DNA of 48,457 nucleotides from DASQWC01 sp035640475 (GCA_035640475.1 DASQWC010000136.1:1-48457), one strand, 5' to 3'; counted from the first letter of the stretch, positions 40,339 to 47,738 are shown. Translations and numbers: made by a program. Notes: generated by a model not told the origin, from the sequence alone.

Positions 40339-41135
40339 CGAAGCGGCTGGCGATCGTCGGGGCGGGAATGATGGGCGAGGCGCTGGCGCGCGGGCTCCTC
40401 GACGAGGACTGGTCGGCGGCCGACCTCATCCTGGCCGACGTCGTCCAGAGCCGTCTCGACGAGGTCGGAAAGGCGCTCGGGTGCGAGACGACGACCGATG
40501 CGCTCGAAGCCGCGACCGAAGCCGAGGGTGTCGTTCTCGCCGTGAAGCCGCAGGATGCGTCCGGCGCACTCGACCGAATTGCCGGAGCGCTCGGCGAGGG
40601 TGGACTCGTCTCCATCGTCGCCGGTCTGCGGATTACGTCGCTCGAGGAGCAGCTGGGCGGACGACCGTCCGTTGTTCGTGCGATGCCGAACACACCTGCC
40701 CGGGTCGGCAAAGGCGTGACGGCGCTTGCGCCCGGGCGGTTCGCCGCCGACGCGACGCGAGAACTGGCCGATTCGATCTTCACTTCTGTCGGGCCGGTCG
40801 TGTGGCTCGAGGAGGAGAAGCTCGATGCCGTGACGGCGCTATCGGGCTCCGGGCCGGCATACGTGTTCCTCGTCGCGGAAGCGATGGTCGATGCCGGCGT
40901 CGCGCTCGGACTCCCGCGAGACGTCGCCGAGACGCTGGCCTTCGCAACGATCGAAGGATCGGGAAGCATGCTGCGTGAGACGGGCGAACCGCCGGCCGTC
41001 CTGCGCGCTCAGGTAACGTCTCCCGGCGGCACGACGGCGGCCGCCCTCGCGGTTCTCGAGGCGATGGCGGTGCGCGCCGCGTTCGGAGAAGCGCTGCGTG
41101 CCGCACACCGTCGCAGTCAGGAGTTGGGAAGCTGA
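40335..41135 (+). CDS. proC: Pyrroline-5-carboxylate reductase
   Basis: 266 residues. The NAD(P)-binding motif is LAIVGAGMMGEAL at the N-terminus; RAMPNTPARVGKG and ALSGSGPAYVFLVAEAM with the C-terminal TSPGGTTAAALAVLE are the proline-biosynthesis signatures. It catalyses the last step of proline synthesis. The ATG overlaps the thiI stop (ATGA). proC beside the HTH and bS22 genes matches the Rv0500-Rv0500A-Rv0500B order, here with two extra genes inserted. Confidence 0.96.
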   Translation: MTKRLAIVGAGMMGEALARGLLDEDWSAADLILADVVQSRLDEVGKALGCETTTDALEAATEAEGVVLAVKPQDASGALDRIAGALGEGGLVSIVAGLRITSLEEQLGGRPSVVRAMPNTPARVGKGVTALAPGRFAADATRELADSIFTSVGPVVWLEEEKLDAVTALSGSGPAYVFLVAEAMVDAGVALGLPRDVAETLAFATIEGSGSMLRETGEPPAVLRAQVTSPGGTTAAALAVLEAMAVRAAFGEALRAAHRRSQELGS

Positions 41136-41890
41136 ACGCTCAAGAGCTCGCCTCGGCGCTCGAGGCGAACAAGGTCGCCGGCTGGATCGATACGCCGGTC
41201 CACGACGTCCACCGGAAAGCGCGGATGCTCGCCGGCGGGGACCCCAGCGTTCAGTTCGGGCTGCGCGAGCTGCTGCCGGTTTCGACCGACGAGATCTTCG
41301 ACGCGCTGAACCGTCTGGCCGCGTGGGACTTCACGGAGCCGAACGGGTCGCGCGGCAAGTCGTGGGTCTCACCCGACGGACTGGCGGCGTATGCGGAGGC
41401 GGCGGCCGAGCGTATGCGTGTTGCGTGCGCGCGCGGCGAGCGTGTGTTCTTCGGGACCGGCCACCCGACGGGTCCACTGGAGATGTATATCCGTCTGGCC
41501 GAAGCGATGCGCGAACGAGGCGCACTGATCGTCCGTGTTGCCGAGGGTGATTCCTACGAGGGCTACGGAGGCGGTGCGCAGATCCGCTACGTGTGCGACG
41601 TCGCGTGCGTGTCCATGGGCGGCGATCTCGCACACACGCACTCGGCGCGGCCGATGGAGTATTTGCTCGGCAGCGGGCTCGGCACCGACTTGGTCGTCGG
41701 CGATCACGGCTTCGCCGGCGCGTTTCTTGCGCGCGGTGGCGATGCCGTCGCCGTCGTCGATACGAACGACCCTGCGCTCGTTCTCGCGTGGGCGCGGCGA
41801 CTGCGCGTGTGGCCGATCTTGTGCGACGACAACCGGCCGCCGGGAGCGTACGCGGAGCTGACGCGGTTCTTCATCGAACGTCTCGGTTGA
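41132..41890 (+). CDS. Actinobacterial phosphatase-annotated protein (CTG start)
   Basis: 252 residues. It resembles, by memory, a Streptomyces family labelled phosphatase: G108-T-G-H-P-T near the middle, H168-T-H-S, D191-H-G and D210-T-N-D are the conserved polar motifs, suggesting a metal or phosphate site. The activity is not established to my knowledge. The coding frame reaches the proC stop with good codon bias; the first ATG (41225) would drop 31 residues. CTG at 41132, inside proC's terminal CTGA with AGGAG 8 bases upstream, is the likely start. Confidence 0.75.
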   Translation: MNAQELASALEANKVAGWIDTPVHDVHRKARMLAGGDPSVQFGLRELLPVSTDEIFDALNRLAAWDFTEPNGSRGKSWVSPDGLAAYAEAAAERMRVACARGERVFFGTGHPTGPLEMYIRLAEAMRERGALIVRVAEGDSYEGYGGGAQIRYVCDVACVSMGGDLAHTHSARPMEYLLGSGLGTDLVVGDHGFAGAFLARGGDAVAVVDTNDPALVLAWARRLRVWPILCDDNRPPGAYAELTRFFIERLG

Positions 41891-41917
41891 CCCGGCGAGG
41901 TCCCACTCGGCTACCCT
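41887..41917 (+). promoter_or_regulatory. Promoter of the excisionase-type HTH gene
   Basis: TTGACC (41887-41892) overlaps the previous stop codon; after 19 bases comes TACCCT (41912-41917). The transcript would have a leader of about 45 bases with its own ribosome site, unlike the leaderless genes. Confidence 0.5.
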
Positions 41918-41968
41918 TAGGCGCCAACAAGGCCGAATCGGCCGATAGGGAGGAAGGCCCAACAGGAA

Positions 41969-42181
41969 ATGGCGCGAACGAGCCCCGGCATCTCTCGACT
42001 GCTCACCGTTGCGGAAGTCGCAACGGTCATGCGCGTGTCGAGGATGACCGTCTATCGACTGATCCGACGGGGACAGCTGAAGGCGATCAGAGTTGGCCGG
42101 AACTACCGTGTCCGGGAGGACGACCTCAACGAATACCTGGAGGCGCAAGCCGTCAACGGCGAAGTCTTCACGGAACGGTAG
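41969..42181 (+). CDS. Excisionase-family helix-turn-helix protein (Rv0500A-like)
   Basis: 70 residues, one MerR/excisionase-type winged HTH (HTH_17): LLTVAEVATVMRVSRMTVYRLI and AIRVGRNYRVREDDLNEYL. It closely resembles mycobacterial Rv0500A. The family includes BldC-type developmental regulators that bind direct repeats. GGGAGGAAGG and AGGAA lie upstream of the ATG. It is not near any phage gene, so it is a host regulator rather than an excisionase. Confidence 0.9.
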   Translation: MARTSPGISRLLTVAEVATVMRVSRMTVYRLIRRGQLKAIRVGRNYRVREDDLNEYLEAQAVNGEVFTER

Positions 42182-42235
42182 AGCGGCCCGCACGGGCCGG
42201 GCTCCTCGCGCACGTCCACGACAGATAGGTGCGCG

Positions 42236-43129
42236 ATGGATGACGTCGAGAAGGCGCATGCGGATGCTGTGGCGAGTCTGGCCGGGCGTCCCGGCCGCGT
42301 GTTCGTCATGGGCGGCGTAGACTCCGGAAAGACGACCTTCAGCCTGAGGCTCGCCCGGGCCGGACTCGACGCCGGTCACGTCGTCGCGCTCGTCGACGCC
42401 GATCTCGGTCAATCGACGATCGGCCCGCCGACAACGGTCGGTCTGAAGGTCGTCCGCGAACCCGCCCACCTCGACGCGAGCTCGCCCCCCGACGCCCTCG
42501 CGTTCGTGGGCGGCATCTCGCCTCGCGGGCACGTCCTGCCGCTCGTGACGGGTACGGCGAAGCTCGTGATGCATGCCATCGAGCTGGGGGCGCGGATGAT
42601 CGTGGTCGATACATCCGGACTCATCGACGGTGTCGCCGGACAGGTCCTCAAGCTCACGAAGGCCGAGCTGTGCCGGCCGCACCACGTCGTCGCGCTGTCC
42701 CGTGGAGGAGAGCTGGAGCCCATCGTCGGCGTGCTCGAGCGATTCCTGTCGCTTCCGGTCATGAACCTCGCGGTGCACCCCGACATTCGTGAGCGCTCGG
42801 TCGACGAGCGTGCTGCAAACCGGGAGGCGCGGCTGGCCGCGTTTCTCGGCCCCCAGGTCTACCGGTGGCGTGTGAAGCCGACCGTGTTCATGCCGTCGCT
42901 CCCGCCGATCTTCGAGCTGAGCGAGCTGGACGGGCTCCTCGTCGGCATTGACGACGGGCATGGACACTGCCTCGGGTTGGGTATCCTTGAGTACCGCGAG
43001 GATGCGTTGCGTCTGCTGACGCCTGTATCCGAGGGCGTAGCGGCGTTGCGTCTTGGTTCGGTCCGCGTAGCGCCGGACGGGAAGATCATCGAGCGAGTCG
43101 ACTTGAGGTCGGTGCTCGGGACTGATTAG
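42236..43129 (+). CDS. Clp1/Grc3-type P-loop polynucleotide kinase homologue
   Basis: 297 residues. Walker A is GGVDSGKTT at 26-34; the adjacent D54-A-D-L-G-Q59 is the DxDxGQ motif of the Clp1/Grc3/NOL9 kinases; VVDTSGLIDGVAGQVLKLTKAELCRP matches the archaeal Clp1 group. A C-terminal beta domain (SVRVAPDGKIIERV) follows. Eukaryotic and archaeal members phosphorylate RNA 5'-OH ends. The target in this bacterium is unknown; neighbours bS22, thiI and a SAM-using enzyme hint at RNA or ribosome metabolism, by context only. ATG follows the HTH gene by 54 bases. Confidence 0.82.
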   Translation: MDDVEKAHADAVASLAGRPGRVFVMGGVDSGKTTFSLRLARAGLDAGHVVALVDADLGQSTIGPPTTVGLKVVREPAHLDASSPPDALAFVGGISPRGHVLPLVTGTAKLVMHAIELGARMIVVDTSGLIDGVAGQVLKLTKAELCRPHHVVALSRGGELEPIVGVLERFLSLPVMNLAVHPDIRERSVDERAANREARLAAFLGPQVYRWRVKPTVFMPSLPPIFELSELDGLLVGIDDGHGHCLGLGILEYREDALRLLTPVSEGVAALRLGSVRVAPDGKIIERVDLRSVLGTD

Positions 43130-43138
43130 AGAGGGTTT

Positions 43139-43237
43139 ATGGGTTCGGTACTGAAAAAGCGTCGGAAGAAGATGCGCAAGAAGAAGCACAAGAAGCTTCT
43201 GAAGAAGACGCGCTGGGAACGGCTGCACAAGAAGTAG
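43139..43237 (+). CDS. Small ribosomal protein bS22 (AURKAIP1/COX24 domain, Rv0500B-like)
   Basis: 32 residues, nearly half of them Lys or Arg: MGSVLKKRRKKM, then KKKHKKLLKKTRWERLHKK. This matches mycobacterial Rv0500B, identified in ribosome structures as bS22 on the small subunit near the decoding region. GAGAGG lies 4 bases before the ATG. It starts 9 bases after the kinase stop, so is cotranscribed with it. The W-E-R-L ending differs from the mycobacterial version. Confidence 0.92.
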   Translation: MGSVLKKRRKKMRKKKHKKLLKKTRWERLHKK

Positions 43238-43239
43238 CG

Positions 43240-44022
43240 CTGCAGCCTCTTCTGACGTTCTCCAGCGATTACGGCCCCACAGACGAATACGTCGGGGTCT
43301 GCCATCTGGTCATCGCCCGGATCGCGCCGGACGCACGCGTGGTCGATCTCGCGCACGGCATCCGTGGCGTCCGCGCGGGTTCTGTCATTCTGCGCCAGAG
43401 CGTCGTCGAGGCTCCGGATGGGTCCGTGCACCTGGCCGTCGTCGACCCGGGTGTGGGAACCGACCGGCGCGGCGTGGTCATCGCCGCACGCCGCGGTGAC
43501 GTCCTCGTCGGCCCGGACAACGGCCTGCTGACTCCCGCCGCCGACGCCCTCGGCGGAGTCGCCGCCGCGTTCGAGCTGACGAACATCAGATACCAGCGTG
43601 AGTCGGTCTCTGCGACGTTCCACGGCCGCGACATATTCGCACCGGCAGCCGCGTATCTGTCGCTGGGTGTGCGCGCGGACGACTTCGGTGCCGGGATCGA
43701 CGCGAGCTCCCTCGTGCGCGTTCCGGAGCCGTCTACGTCGATCTCGTCGGGTGAGCTCACATCCGACGTCGCGCGCGTGGACTGGTACGGAAACCTTCAA
43801 CTGGCGGCGACTGCCTCCGAGCTCGAGCAGGCCGGATTCGGTGAACGCGTCGTGGTCGGCGAGCTCGACGCGACGATCGGAAAGACGTTTTCGGATGCTG
43901 CGCCCGGTGGGCTCGTCGTGTACGTCGATTCCGGCAGGCACGTCGCAATCGCGCGCAACGGCGGGAGCGCGCGAGACCTGCTTCAGGATCCCGAGCGGGT
44001 CACTCTGAAGTCGAAGTCGTAG
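43240..44022 (+). CDS. SAM hydroxide adenosyltransferase (DUF62/SAM-dependent chlorinase-fluorinase family; CTG start)
   Basis: 260 residues. N-terminal LLTFSSDYGPTDEYVGV, then VVDPGVGTDRRG and TFHGRDIFAPAAA, supplying the Asp, Arg and His of the hydroxide adenosyltransferase triad, which hydrolyses SAM to adenosine and methionine. The halogenase-specific loop is not evident. The conserved N-terminus precedes the first GTG (43339) and no ATG, GTG or TTG lies in frame above it; CTG at 43240 (or 43252) is needed. It follows bS22 by 2 bases. Confidence 0.85.
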   Translation: MQPLLTFSSDYGPTDEYVGVCHLVIARIAPDARVVDLAHGIRGVRAGSVILRQSVVEAPDGSVHLAVVDPGVGTDRRGVVIAARRGDVLVGPDNGLLTPAADALGGVAAAFELTNIRYQRESVSATFHGRDIFAPAAAYLSLGVRADDFGAGIDASSLVRVPEPSTSISSGELTSDVARVDWYGNLQLAATASELEQAGFGERVVVGELDATIGKTFSDAAPGGLVVYVDSGRHVAIARNGGSARDLLQDPERVTLKSKS

Positions 44023-44456
44023 ACGAGGGACGGCCGTGTCGTCGTCCCGGCTTCCGGCTCGTAGCCGGCTTCCACGGTCAGCGTGTAGCTCCCGGGATCG
44101 AGCGAGTACCGGAAGTTGTGTGTCCATTTCCTCTTCAAGACCGTGCGGCGTCCGTTTGAGATGACGATCGATCCGCGCTTCGGCTGGGCCGGGTAGGAGA
44201 CGAAGATCCGCATGCTGCCGGCGGCCGGGATGATGTGAGATTCGGACTCGGTATCGGTCCGTTCCTCGCACGTGATCGCACCGTCGCGTTGGGGCCAGCA
44301 CGACTCACGCACCGCGCCGTCCAGACGCACATCGCCGACGCGGACGACGATGTCCGGCGGTCCCTGGGAGCCGGGAACGAACAGGCGCACGGCAACCGCC
44401 GCGAAGAGCGCAACGACGACGATCGCCGAGATGGTGAACCACGTACGAACCGTCAC
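43983..44456 (-). CDS. Single-pass membrane protein, hypothetical
   Basis: 157 residues. One membrane helix (residues 8-28) and a ~125-residue external part rich in beta strands, ending YTLTVEAGYEPEAG...YDFDFRVTRSGS, with two Cys residues (ESCW, ITCEE) that may form a disulfide. I recognise no domain. The GTG start is 9 bases after a TATAGA element. Its 3' end overlaps the SAM hydroxide adenosyltransferase by 40 bases; it is divergent from the LLM gene. Confidence 0.7.
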   Translation of the reverse strand: MTVRTWFTISAIVVVALFAAVAVRLFVPGSQGPPDIVVRVGDVRLDGAVRESCWPQRDGAITCEERTDTESESHIIPAAGSMRIFVSYPAQPKRGSIVISNGRRTVLKRKWTHNFRYSLDPGSYTLTVEAGYEPEAGTTTRPSLVYDFDFRVTRSGS

Positions 44457-44469
44457 GGGGCGCTTTCTA

Positions 44470-44475
44470 TACGAT
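44470..44475 (+). promoter_or_regulatory. -10-like element of the LLM oxidoreductase gene (leaderless, GTG)
   Basis: TACGAT, 7 bases, GTG at 44483. Confidence 0.5.
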
Positions 44476-44482
44476 CTTCGCC

Positions 44483-45310
44483 GTGTTGCGCTCGGCCAAG
44501 ATCGCGCCTGTGTTCGAGTACTCCGTCCTGGAGCGGTTCTGGAAGGATGCCGACGAGCTCGGCTACCACGCGGTCTGGAACTACGACCACTTCTACGGCT
44601 TGTACCTCGCCGGCCATCCGCTCGAGCTGCCGACGTTCGAGGGCTGGACGACGCTCGCGGCGATGGCCAAGGTCACCTCGCGAGCTCGGGTCGGCTGCAT
44701 GGTCACCGGTGTCACGTACCGTCACCCGGCGCTGCTCGCGAACATGGCGGTCTCCGTCGACCACATCTCCGATGGACGGCTGGAGTTCGGCATCGGCGCG
44801 GCGTGGCACGAGCCGGAGCATGTGACGTACGGCCTGGATTTCCCGTCGGCCGGCACGCGCATTGCCATGCTCGACGAAGCGTGCGAGATCATTCGCCGTT
44901 TATGGAGCGAGGAGAAGGTGAGCCATTCCGGCCGCTTCTGGACGCTGAACGACGCGATCTGCGAGCCGAAGCCGGTGCAGGGCAGGATCCCGATCGTGAT
45001 CGGCGGTTCCGGACCGAGAAAGACGCTGCGCGTCGTCGCCAAGCATGCCGACGAGTGGAACGCGCCGGCCGCGACCGCGGAGGAGTACACGCGCCTGGCC
45101 GGCGTCCTCGAGGAGCACTGTGCAGACGTCGGGCGCGATCCCGCACAGATCGAGCGGTCGGTGCAGGTGTTCTTGTTCGCTCACGACGACAGCACGTTGA
45201 AAGATCTTTCGAAGCAAATCGACGACCTCGAGGCCGCCGGAGTCGGCCACGTCGTGCTGTCGTTCTACACGCCGCCGTCGCGGGACGTCCTCAGCACGCT
45301 TGCGCCCTGA
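44483..45310 (+). CDS. LLM-class (F420/FMN-dependent) oxidoreductase
   Basis: 275 residues of the bacterial luciferase-like TIM barrel: FWKDADELGYHAVWNYDHFYG at the N-terminus, VGCMVTGVTYRHPALLANMA, FGIGAAWHEPEH and PIVIGGSGPRKTLRVVAKHADEWN. The last motif is typical of F420-dependent actinobacterial members, so F420 is the likelier cofactor. The substrate is unknown. GTG is favoured by the -10-like element; a TTG follows directly. mutY overlaps its last 11 bases. Confidence 0.88.
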   Translation: MLRSAKIAPVFEYSVLERFWKDADELGYHAVWNYDHFYGLYLAGHPLELPTFEGWTTLAAMAKVTSRARVGCMVTGVTYRHPALLANMAVSVDHISDGRLEFGIGAAWHEPEHVTYGLDFPSAGTRIAMLDEACEIIRRLWSEEKVSHSGRFWTLNDAICEPKPVQGRIPIVIGGSGPRKTLRVVAKHADEWNAPAATAEEYTRLAGVLEEHCADVGRDPAQIERSVQVFLFAHDDSTLKDLSKQIDDLEAAGVGHVVLSFYTPPSRDVLSTLAP

Positions 45311-46178
45311 GACGGTCCGAAAAGCCGTCCTGCGCTGGGCGGAGATGCTCGACCGGCCGCTGCCGTGGCGCGGCGAGCGCGACCCCTATCGCGTGCTCGT
45401 GTCGGAGGTCATGCTCCAGCAGACGCAGGCGGCCCGGGTCGCCAAGGACTACGAGACATTCCTCGCCCGGTTCCCGACCGTCGACGCGCTGGCGGCGGCC
45501 GACCCGGCCGCGGTCCTGCGCGCGTGGGGCAATCTCGGGTACAACCGGCGCGCGCTGAACCTCTGGCGTGCCGCGGCCACGATCGCGGACCGCGGCTGGC
45601 CGCGGACGATCGACGGGCTGCGGGAGCTTCCGGGAATCGGGCCGTACACCGCGCGCGCGGTTGCTTCATTCGCATTCGACGCCGAAGCGGGTGTCGTCGA
45701 TGCGAACGTCAGGCGCGTCCTCAGTCGCGTGCACGGGCTTGCGCCTGACGAGGACGTCCAAGCGCTTGCCGACGCCCTCGTCCCGCCCGGGACGGCGCCG
45801 CGCTGGAACCAAGCCATGATCGACCTCGGCGCGGTCGTGTGCCGGGCGCGCGACCCGCAATGCGCCGGGTGCCCAATTCGATCCGGCTGCGCCTGGACGT
45901 CGGGACGGCGTCCGGCTTCCAAGCGCGCCGCACGGCCGGCGCCTCGCTTCGAGACGACGATGCGCTACGCCCGGGGACGCATCGTGTCCGTCCTGCGGTC
46001 ACGGCGCTGGACGACTCTCCGCTCGCTCGTTCGTTACTCGGGTCTCGAGGCCGGCCGAGCGTCGGCGGCCGTCGATGCGTTGGAAGCCGACGGCGTGATC
46101 AACCGCCGAGGAGAGCGCATCTACCTCGGCCCGGGAGCCGCTATTTCGCGCGCGACCGAAGCTTCTGAACGTCGGTGA
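45300..46178 (+). CDS. mutY: A/G-specific adenine glycosylase MutY with winged-helix-like C-terminus
   Basis: 292 residues. Catalytic Glu36 in SEVMLQQTQ, the helix-hairpin-helix LPGIGPYTARAV, catalytic Asp134 in VVDANVRRV, and the 4Fe-4S Cys set 181, 188, 191 and 197. MutY removes A mispaired with 8-oxoG. Instead of the NUDIX-like domain that reads 8-oxoG in E. coli, residues about 226-280 look like a winged helix (WTTLRSLVRYSGLEAGRASAAVDAL, DGVINRRGERIYLG). The TTG start lies inside the LLM gene. Its 3' end overlaps crp by 38 bases. Confidence 0.92.
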   Translation: MRPETVRKAVLRWAEMLDRPLPWRGERDPYRVLVSEVMLQQTQAARVAKDYETFLARFPTVDALAAADPAAVLRAWGNLGYNRRALNLWRAAATIADRGWPRTIDGLRELPGIGPYTARAVASFAFDAEAGVVDANVRRVLSRVHGLAPDEDVQALADALVPPGTAPRWNQAMIDLGAVVCRARDPQCAGCPIRSGCAWTSGRRPASKRAARPAPRFETTMRYARGRIVSVLRSRRWTTLRSLVRYSGLEAGRASAAVDALEADGVINRRGERIYLGPGAAISRATEASERR

Positions 46179-46821
46179 CGAGGTAACGCCGGCCCACCCG
46201 CGTCACCAGGCCGCGCCGCTTCAAGAGTGACAGCGCCTTGTTCACGCTTTCGCGCGTTGCTCCCACCATTTGCGCGAGATTCTCCTGTGAGAGCGGAAGC
46301 TCGATGATCACGCCGTCGTCGGTCTTCTCACCGTGCGCGTCGGCCAGGTCGGCGATCCGGCGGGCGACGCGACCCGGGACGTCGAAGAATGCAATGTCCT
46401 GCAGGGCTTCGTTGGTGTGACGCAGACGCCGGCCGAGCACGCGAAGCAGCGCGATCGCGAGCTCGGGATGCAGCCGGATCGCTTCGGTGACGGCGCTCGT
46501 GTCGAGCGAGAGCAGCTCGGTGTTCTCGATCGCGGTCGCGTCTGCCGATCTCGGGGCGTTGTCGAAGAGCGAAAGCTCTCCGAACACGTCACCCGGCCCG
46601 AGCACCGCCATCACCGCTTCGCGGCCGTCCGGATGGTACGCGCTGATCTTCACAGCGCCCTCGACGATCGTGAAGCATCGTTCGCCCTGCTCGCCCTGGA
46701 CGAAGATGACGTTGCCTTTGCGGTATTTGCGATGGATTGCTTTTTCACCGAGCGCCTCGAGCACCGTTTCGTCAAGTCCGGCGAACAAGGCCGTCCGGCC
46801 GAGGTCAGTCCCTTTGGTCAT
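46141..46821 (-). CDS. crp: Crp/Fnr-family transcriptional regulator (Rv3676-like)
   Basis: 226 residues. A cyclic-nucleotide-binding domain has GDVFGELSLFDNAPRSADATA with the phosphate-binding Arg-Ser pair, so cAMP binding is likely. A winged HTH (SQENLAQMVGATRESVNKALSLLKRRG) forms the C-terminus. Length and sequence match the mycobacterial Crp (Rv3676), a global cAMP-responsive regulator. ATG has GGGGG upstream. A minus-strand TAACCT lies further upstream (about 46855), so this gene has a leader. Confidence 0.92.
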   Translation of the reverse strand: MTKGTDLGRTALFAGLDETVLEALGEKAIHRKYRKGNVIFVQGEQGERCFTIVEGAVKISAYHPDGREAVMAVLGPGDVFGELSLFDNAPRSADATAIENTELLSLDTSAVTEAIRLHPELAIALLRVLGRRLRHTNEALQDIAFFDVPGRVARRIADLADAHGEKTDDGVIIELPLSQENLAQMVGATRESVNKALSLLKRRGLVTRVGRRYLVTDVQKLRSRAK

Positions 46822-46890
46822 CGTGCCCCCGTGGTTTGCTCCCCGCGGCCAGTAGGTTACTCATGCCCGGACCGCTAGTTCTGCGGACTG

Positions 46891-47679
46891 CTACGCCTTC
46901 GGGACGGGCAGGTTCCGGCGCAGGAGGTCGAGCGACTCGCCGAAGAGGCGCTCGAGCTCGGCCGCGTCGTCCACGTTCGGCCCCGGCTCGATCTCGAGAG
47001 CAATCGACCGCAGAACCGGACGGTCAAGCGCCCGAACGAACTCCTCGATCGGCAGGACGCCCTTGCCGAGAGGGGCGTGGCTGTCGCGGCCCTTGCCGCG
47101 ATTGTCCGAAAGATGAATGTGGACGACTCGATCGTCCAGGCGGCGGTATGCGTCGACGATGTTCTCTTCGGAGACGGCCAGATGCGAGGTATCGAGCGTC
47201 ACGAACCGAAAGCGCTTGAGTCCTTCGAGTCCGCCGAATCGATGGAACCGCAACCGGCGGCTCCCGACGTGGACCGGATACATGTTCTCCATCGTGATCG
47301 CCGGGCCGCCGGCGTCGAGGACGTCTTCCAGCTCGTGCAACAGCCACAGCGCGTAGCGCGGCTGCCAGACGTAAGGAGGGTGCAGGACGATCGTTTTGAC
47401 GTCCAGGGCATTGCACAGCTCGGCGGTGCGACGGATCTTCTCCAACGGATTCGTGCCGAAGACGCTGCGCGTGAGCAGCAGTTGCGGGGCGTGCACGGCA
47501 ACGATCGGCAGATCGTGCCGTTGCGCGAGCCGTTCGAGCTCGTTGGGCGACTGCGTCTGGGAGCTCTGTGTGACCATGACCTCGACCGCTTCGGCTCCCG
47601 CAGCCTTGACGGTCGCGAACGCACGATCGGTGTCCATGCGCCACAGGGGGCCGGTAGATACAGAAAGGACGGGTGGCAT
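46891..47679 (-). CDS. Sugar-phosphate isomerase/epimerase-type TIM barrel protein
   Basis: 262 residues of the xylose isomerase-like AP_endonuc_2 family. Metal-ligand candidates lie in VHAPQLLL, VLHPPYV, ITMENMYP (Glu), LDTSHLAV (Asp-His), HIHLSDNRGKGRDSHAPLGKG and IALEIEPG (Glu). Mycobacteria carry a similar protein (Rv0498) close to proC. The substrate is unknown. ATG is 11 bases after a TACACT. Confidence 0.87.
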   Translation of the reverse strand: MPPVLSVSTGPLWRMDTDRAFATVKAAGAEAVEVMVTQSSQTQSPNELERLAQRHDLPIVAVHAPQLLLTRSVFGTNPLEKIRRTAELCNALDVKTIVLHPPYVWQPRYALWLLHELEDVLDAGGPAITMENMYPVHVGSRRLRFHRFGGLEGLKRFRFVTLDTSHLAVSEENIVDAYRRLDDRVVHIHLSDNRGKGRDSHAPLGKGVLPIEEFVRALDRPVLRSIALEIEPGPNVDDAAELERLFGESLDLLRRNLPVPKA

Positions 47680-47690
47680 AGGGGGTTCCG

Positions 47691-47696
47691 AGTGTA
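47691..47696 (-). promoter_or_regulatory. -10-like element of the TIM-barrel gene
   Basis: Minus-strand TACACT, 11 bases, ATG. Confidence 0.4.
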
Positions 47697-47738
47697 GCGC
47701 GAGTTGCCGAGACCACGGCCTTCGCGAACCCTTGTGTG

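Noticed and set aside
41969..42181. Phage excisionase
   Set aside because: The HTH protein matches the chromosomal Rv0500A group and sits beside proC and bS22, with no phage genes nearby.
43126..43242. Open acidic reading frame running through the bS22 gene and into the SAM hydroxide adenosyltransferase
   Set aside because: AAG-rich lysine codons read as GAA in the shifted frame, so openness is a composition effect. There is no ATG, GTG or TTG in it, and the bS22 frame matches a known protein.
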